NCBI RefSeq assembly: GCF_025641885.1
Contig: NZ_JAOTQN010000004.1
Location: 1 to 64,000, forward strand
Direction: 5' to 3'
DNA: 64,000 bases
DNA from: Pyrobaculum sp. 3827-6
Lineage (GTDB): Archaea; Thermoproteota; Thermoprotei; Thermoproteales; Thermoproteaceae
Program-made: the position numbers and the translations under genes
Notes under the pieces: generated by a model
Seen by the model: only the letters and a program-made list of their open reading frames with translations
Database searches by the model: none
Told to the model about the DNA's origin: nothing
Part shown: piece by piece, positions 61,616 to 64,000 of the stretch
How positions within the stretch are numbered: the first letter of the stretch is position 1
Layout: each line of letters opens with the position of its first letter

Positions 61616-62730
61616 AGTTGCCTCAGCGCGTACTCCGCCGCCTCCTCAGCTGTGGAGGCTTTTACAACCGCCATGAATCCCGTGACGTGTTTAAAAACCA
61701 CGGCGTCGCCCCTGAGCCTCCTCAGGTCTATCACGCTGGCGTATTTATCCGGGCGCCACACCGTGTATGCGCCCTTCGTGCGGCGATCCCTCACCACTAT
61801 GATCGCCGGCTCGTTTGACAACACGCCGGTGTCGAGAAGGGCGTTCCAGAGTGGGGCCGGGGGGATGTTGTCCTCTACGGCGATCGCCACGGCGGCGTCG
61901 CCCCGCACTAGGCTGTACCGCCCGCTGGTCACCAGTTCCACGGCCTTCGCCGCGTCGCCGAAGTACTTCTCCAAGCCCTTCAGCACATAGGGCTCCAGCT
62001 CGGGCACAGCCAGCACGGCGTAGGCGCCGAAGTCCACCCCAAAGCCGGTCTCGTAGGCCTCCTTCGTCGCGGCGGCCGCCACCGGGTCCCTAGCCGCCGA
62101 GAGCATGAGCCTCAGGTTTTGGAAGGTCCGGGGGAACCTCTCGGCGGCGTCGGCGTATGGTAGCCGCTCGGCGAGTTTAAAAGCCTCGTGGAAAGCCGGG
62201 AGGTCCACCTCCAGCCTGGCGTACACCGCCTCGGCGACGAGGTCTAGAAACTTCTCGTCTTTCACAACGCCGTGGAAGTCTGAGAAGTACTTCGTAAGGC
62301 CGTTGTTGAGGGAGTTGCCGTAGGGACCGGCCCACCTCTTGGCCCCGGGGCCGTATCTGTCGAAGAGGTCGAGGAAGTGTATCAAGGTGGCGACGAGCGG
62401 CGTGGGGCGGGCCCCCACGGCGTACATAACCTGCACGACGCTTGACGGCTCCTCCGAGGGGTCTGACACGCCGTGGTGGTCGAGGACGGCGTAGCGCTCC
62501 GGGAGCTTGTCTCTAAACGCGTCGCCGATGTCCGCCAACACCACGCCTCCGCCCACCTCGAGTACCTCCTCCACCGTGTTGAGGCGGTAGACGACCTCGG
62601 CGCCGTGCCGCCTCAGCAACGCGGCGGCTACGGTGTCGTCTGCGTGCGCCGTCCCTCCGTGGGTAACGGCCACAAACCCGCCCGACTTAATGAGGCGGGA
62701 GGCTTTGAGCACGTCGTCGAGCCACGACAC
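61612..62730 (-). CDS. MYG1/DHH-like metal-dependent hydrolase
   Basis: A 372-residue protein: VTHGGTAHADDTVAAALL, VVLADIGD and YAVLDHHGVSDP give the metal-binding His/Asp set of MYG1 (UPF0160), a family related to DHH phosphoesterases with exonuclease activity reported for eukaryotic MYG1. The GTG start is 55 nt from the divergent MalK-like gene. Confidence 0.75.
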   Translation of the reverse strand: MSWLDDVLKASRLIKSGGFVAVTHGGTAHADDTVAAALLRRHGAEVVYRLNTVEEVLEVGGGVVLADIGDAFRDKLPERYAVLDHHGVSDPSEEPSSVVQVMYAVGARPTPLVATLIHFLDLFDRYGPGAKRWAGPYGNSLNNGLTKYFSDFHGVVKDEKFLDLVAEAVYARLEVDLPAFHEAFKLAERLPYADAAERFPRTFQNLRLMLSAARDPVAAAATKEAYETGFGVDFGAYAVLAVPELEPYVLKGLEKYFGDAAKAVELVTSGRYSLVRGDAAVAIAVEDNIPPAPLWNALLDTGVLSNEPAIIVVRDRRTKGAYTVWRPDKYASVIDLRRLRGDAVVFKHVTGFMAVVKASTAEEAAEYALRQL

Positions 62731-62784
62731 GGCTTTCCCTATTTTTTCATTAATAACTTTTAAAGGTTGGTTATTGGTAGATAC

Positions 62785-63852
62785 GTGGTCTCACTCCAGG
62801 CGGAGAAGCTCGAAAAGTTTTTTCCACCAAATGTATACGCCTTGAGAGACGTAAACGTGTCTATCCGGGATGGGGAGTTTCTGGTGGTGCTTGGCCCCTC
62901 TGGCTCTGGCAAGACCACCTTTATCCGGTGCATCGCTGGTCTTGAAACCCCTACCAAGGGGCGGATTTTATTCGGCGACGTGCCGGTTGTGGACGTGGAG
63001 AGGGGGGTGAACGTCCCGCCGGCGAAGAGGAACGTGGGGATGGTGTTTCAGAACTGGGCTCTTTACCCCCACATGAAGGTGTTTGATAACATAGCCTTCC
63101 CCTTGAAGATTAAGAAGCTCCCGAGGCGGGAGGTTGAGAAGCGTGTGAGGGAGGTGGCCGAGGCGCTGGGCATCTCCGACTTGCTGAGCCGCTACCCCCG
63201 GCAGCTTTCGGGGGGCCAGCAACAGAGGGTGGCGATTGCCAGGGCGTTGGTTAAGGAGCCGCAGGTCCTCCTTATGGATGAGCCGTTTTCTAACCTAGAC
63301 GCGCGGTTGAGGATCTCGGCGAGGGAGTTTGTGAAGAGTCTCCAGAGGAGGCTGGGGATAACCACTATCTTGGTGACCCACGACCAGCACGACGCGTATG
63401 CCCTCGCCGATAGGCTCATGATTATAAACAACGGGGTGGTGCAACAAATCGGCACCACCGACGAGGTGCTTAACAACCCGGCTAACGTCTTCGTGGCGCA
63501 GTTCTTCGGCGATCCGCCTATAAACCTGGTGGAGGGCGAGGGCAGAGGGGACTTCGTCGACTTGGGCGATTTGAAGATACCTGTCCCGGCGCCACCGAGC
63601 AGGCTCCAGGTTGGAATTAGACCCACTGATATATACGTCGCTGATAGGCCCCTCAACCCCGGCGATATTGAGCTGACGCCGGGTAGGATAGTGTTGGTGG
63701 AGTACCTCGGCTTCACGCCGGTGGCCGTTGTGAGGTGGGAGAGGACTGAGATAAGGGCGGCTATGTACAACAAGTTGAGAGAGGGTGACGCCGCCAGGGT
63801 CTTTCTAAGGAAGGAGGGGGTTAAGCTGTTTAGAGACGGCGTACGAGTTTAA
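62785..63852 (+). CDS. MalK/GlcV-like ABC transporter ATPase
   Basis: 355 residues: Walker A GPSGSGKTT, Q-loop VGMVFQNWALYPHM, signature LSGGQQQRVAIARAL, Walker B VLLMDEPFSNLD and a C-terminal TOBE/MalK-type regulatory domain (VGIRPTDIYVADRP). It energises carbohydrate import (CUT1 type) and can serve several permeases; none is adjacent. GTG 62785 is preferred to TTG 62767 from the TTTTAAAGG box spacing. Confidence 0.87.
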   Translation: MVSLQAEKLEKFFPPNVYALRDVNVSIRDGEFLVVLGPSGSGKTTFIRCIAGLETPTKGRILFGDVPVVDVERGVNVPPAKRNVGMVFQNWALYPHMKVFDNIAFPLKIKKLPRREVEKRVREVAEALGISDLLSRYPRQLSGGQQQRVAIARALVKEPQVLLMDEPFSNLDARLRISAREFVKSLQRRLGITTILVTHDQHDAYALADRLMIINNGVVQQIGTTDEVLNNPANVFVAQFFGDPPINLVEGEGRGDFVDLGDLKIPVPAPPSRLQVGIRPTDIYVADRPLNPGDIELTPGRIVLVEYLGFTPVAVVRWERTEIRAAMYNKLREGDAARVFLRKEGVKLFRDGVRV

Positions 63853-63921
63853 TAAATGGCTAAATTTATAATTAATAATTGTTTAAGTGAAATTTAAAAA
63901 TTGAGGTTACTACATATTTAC

Positions 63922-64000
63922 ATGGGAGTAGTAATTGTTGGGTATGTGAGGACTCCCATTGGCAAATTCGGAGGCGCCTTGAAAGATGTAAAGACGCCCC
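63922..64000 (+). CDS. Thiolase (acetyl-CoA acetyltransferase), 3' partial
   Basis: The last 26 codons begin VVIVGYVRTPIGKFGGALKD, the typical N-terminus of thiolases, and run off the window. ATTTAAAAATTG lies about 25 nt before the ATG, and the intergenic region is AT-rich. Confidence 0.8.
   Translation, partial: MGVVIVGYVRTPIGKFGGALKDVKTP

Noticed and set aside
1-64000. CRISPR arrays, insertion sequences, rRNA or tRNA genes
   Set aside because: No regularly spaced repeats, transposase motifs or rRNA/tRNA signatures were seen by eye; a formal scan was not possible.

Overview
The window is a gene-dense, GC-rich archaeal chromosome segment. Gene content points to a hyperthermophilic crenarchaeon of the Thermoproteaceae, most likely Pyrobaculum. 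The indicators are aIF2-beta, tRNA(Met) cytidine acetyltransferase, NreA, a type-5 uracil-DNA glycosylase, tricorn protease, TreT with DUF5752, the Sulfolobus-type malate synthase, a VKOR homologue and HEPN/MNT pairs. Many single genes and first genes of operons show a TATA-like box centred about 25 nt upstream of an ATG or GTG. I read this as leaderless transcription and used it to choose several starts. I saw no CRISPR array, insertion sequence, rRNA or tRNA gene. This is a by-eye reading; no database search was run.

Layout. 0-7.4 kb: the end of a 3-hydroxyacyl-CoA dehydrogenase fused to a zinc-ribbon/OB-fold domain, then aIF2-beta, two EamA transporters, TmcA, a PD-(D/E)XK protein, an MqnA/D-like protein and a winged-helix protein. 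7.5-12 kb: a HEPN/MNT pair, an ATPase-DUF234 gene, UDGb, a frameshifted EamA gene, a hotdog thioesterase and a broken VapBC pair. 12-17 kb: citramalate synthase and a bd-type oxidase operon made of two CydA paralogues. 17-22.5 kb: two DUF131 proteins, a CBS protein, a decayed nrfD, a second MNT/HEPN pair plus ATPase, a C/D-box sRNA candidate, coxG, VKOR and a degenerate coxG copy. 22.6-28.6 kb: glycerate 2-kinase, a frameshifted tricorn protease, remnants of an Opp/Dpp ATPase on both strands and a flavin reductase. 28.6-35.8 kb: a block of iron-sulphur/CCG/FAD-oxidase genes around malate synthase, probably a 2-hydroxyacid (glycolate or lactate) oxidation route feeding glyoxylate into malate. 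35.9-38.5 kb: HAD phosphatase, TreT and DUF5752 (trehalose). 38.5-49.6 kb: MscS, NreA, LysE, a radical SAM/SPASM protein, a coiled-coil surface protein, a metal ABC importer lacking its binding protein, an eIF2B-like protein, a SWIM zinc finger, DUF2203, a LysX-type ligase and small membrane proteins. 49.7-57.2 kb: exported beta-rich proteins, Dph6, an FtsX/MacB-like permease, acylphosphatase, DeoC and a third HEPN/MNT pair. 57.3-59.5 kb: an AT-rich cassette of four overlapping membrane-protein genes including a HExxH protein. 59.6-64 kb: a second winged-helix/membrane protein, a membrane-anchored PLD-like protein, a methyltransferase, a MYG1/DHH-like hydrolase, a MalK-like ATPase and the start of a thiolase.

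Two themes stand out. First, the 57.4-59.5 kb cassette (small secreted-looking hydrophobic protein, M48/M56-like membrane peptidase, two small membrane proteins) sits behind an AT-rich promoter with a 16-nt palindrome and matches no system I recognise. Second, many genes are broken or out of frame by one base (EamA at 10.4 kb, cimA start, tricorn, lysX start, a DUF1122-like gene), and others are plainly decayed (nrfD, coxG copy, oppF, vapC). The single-base cases need read-level checking before being called biological.
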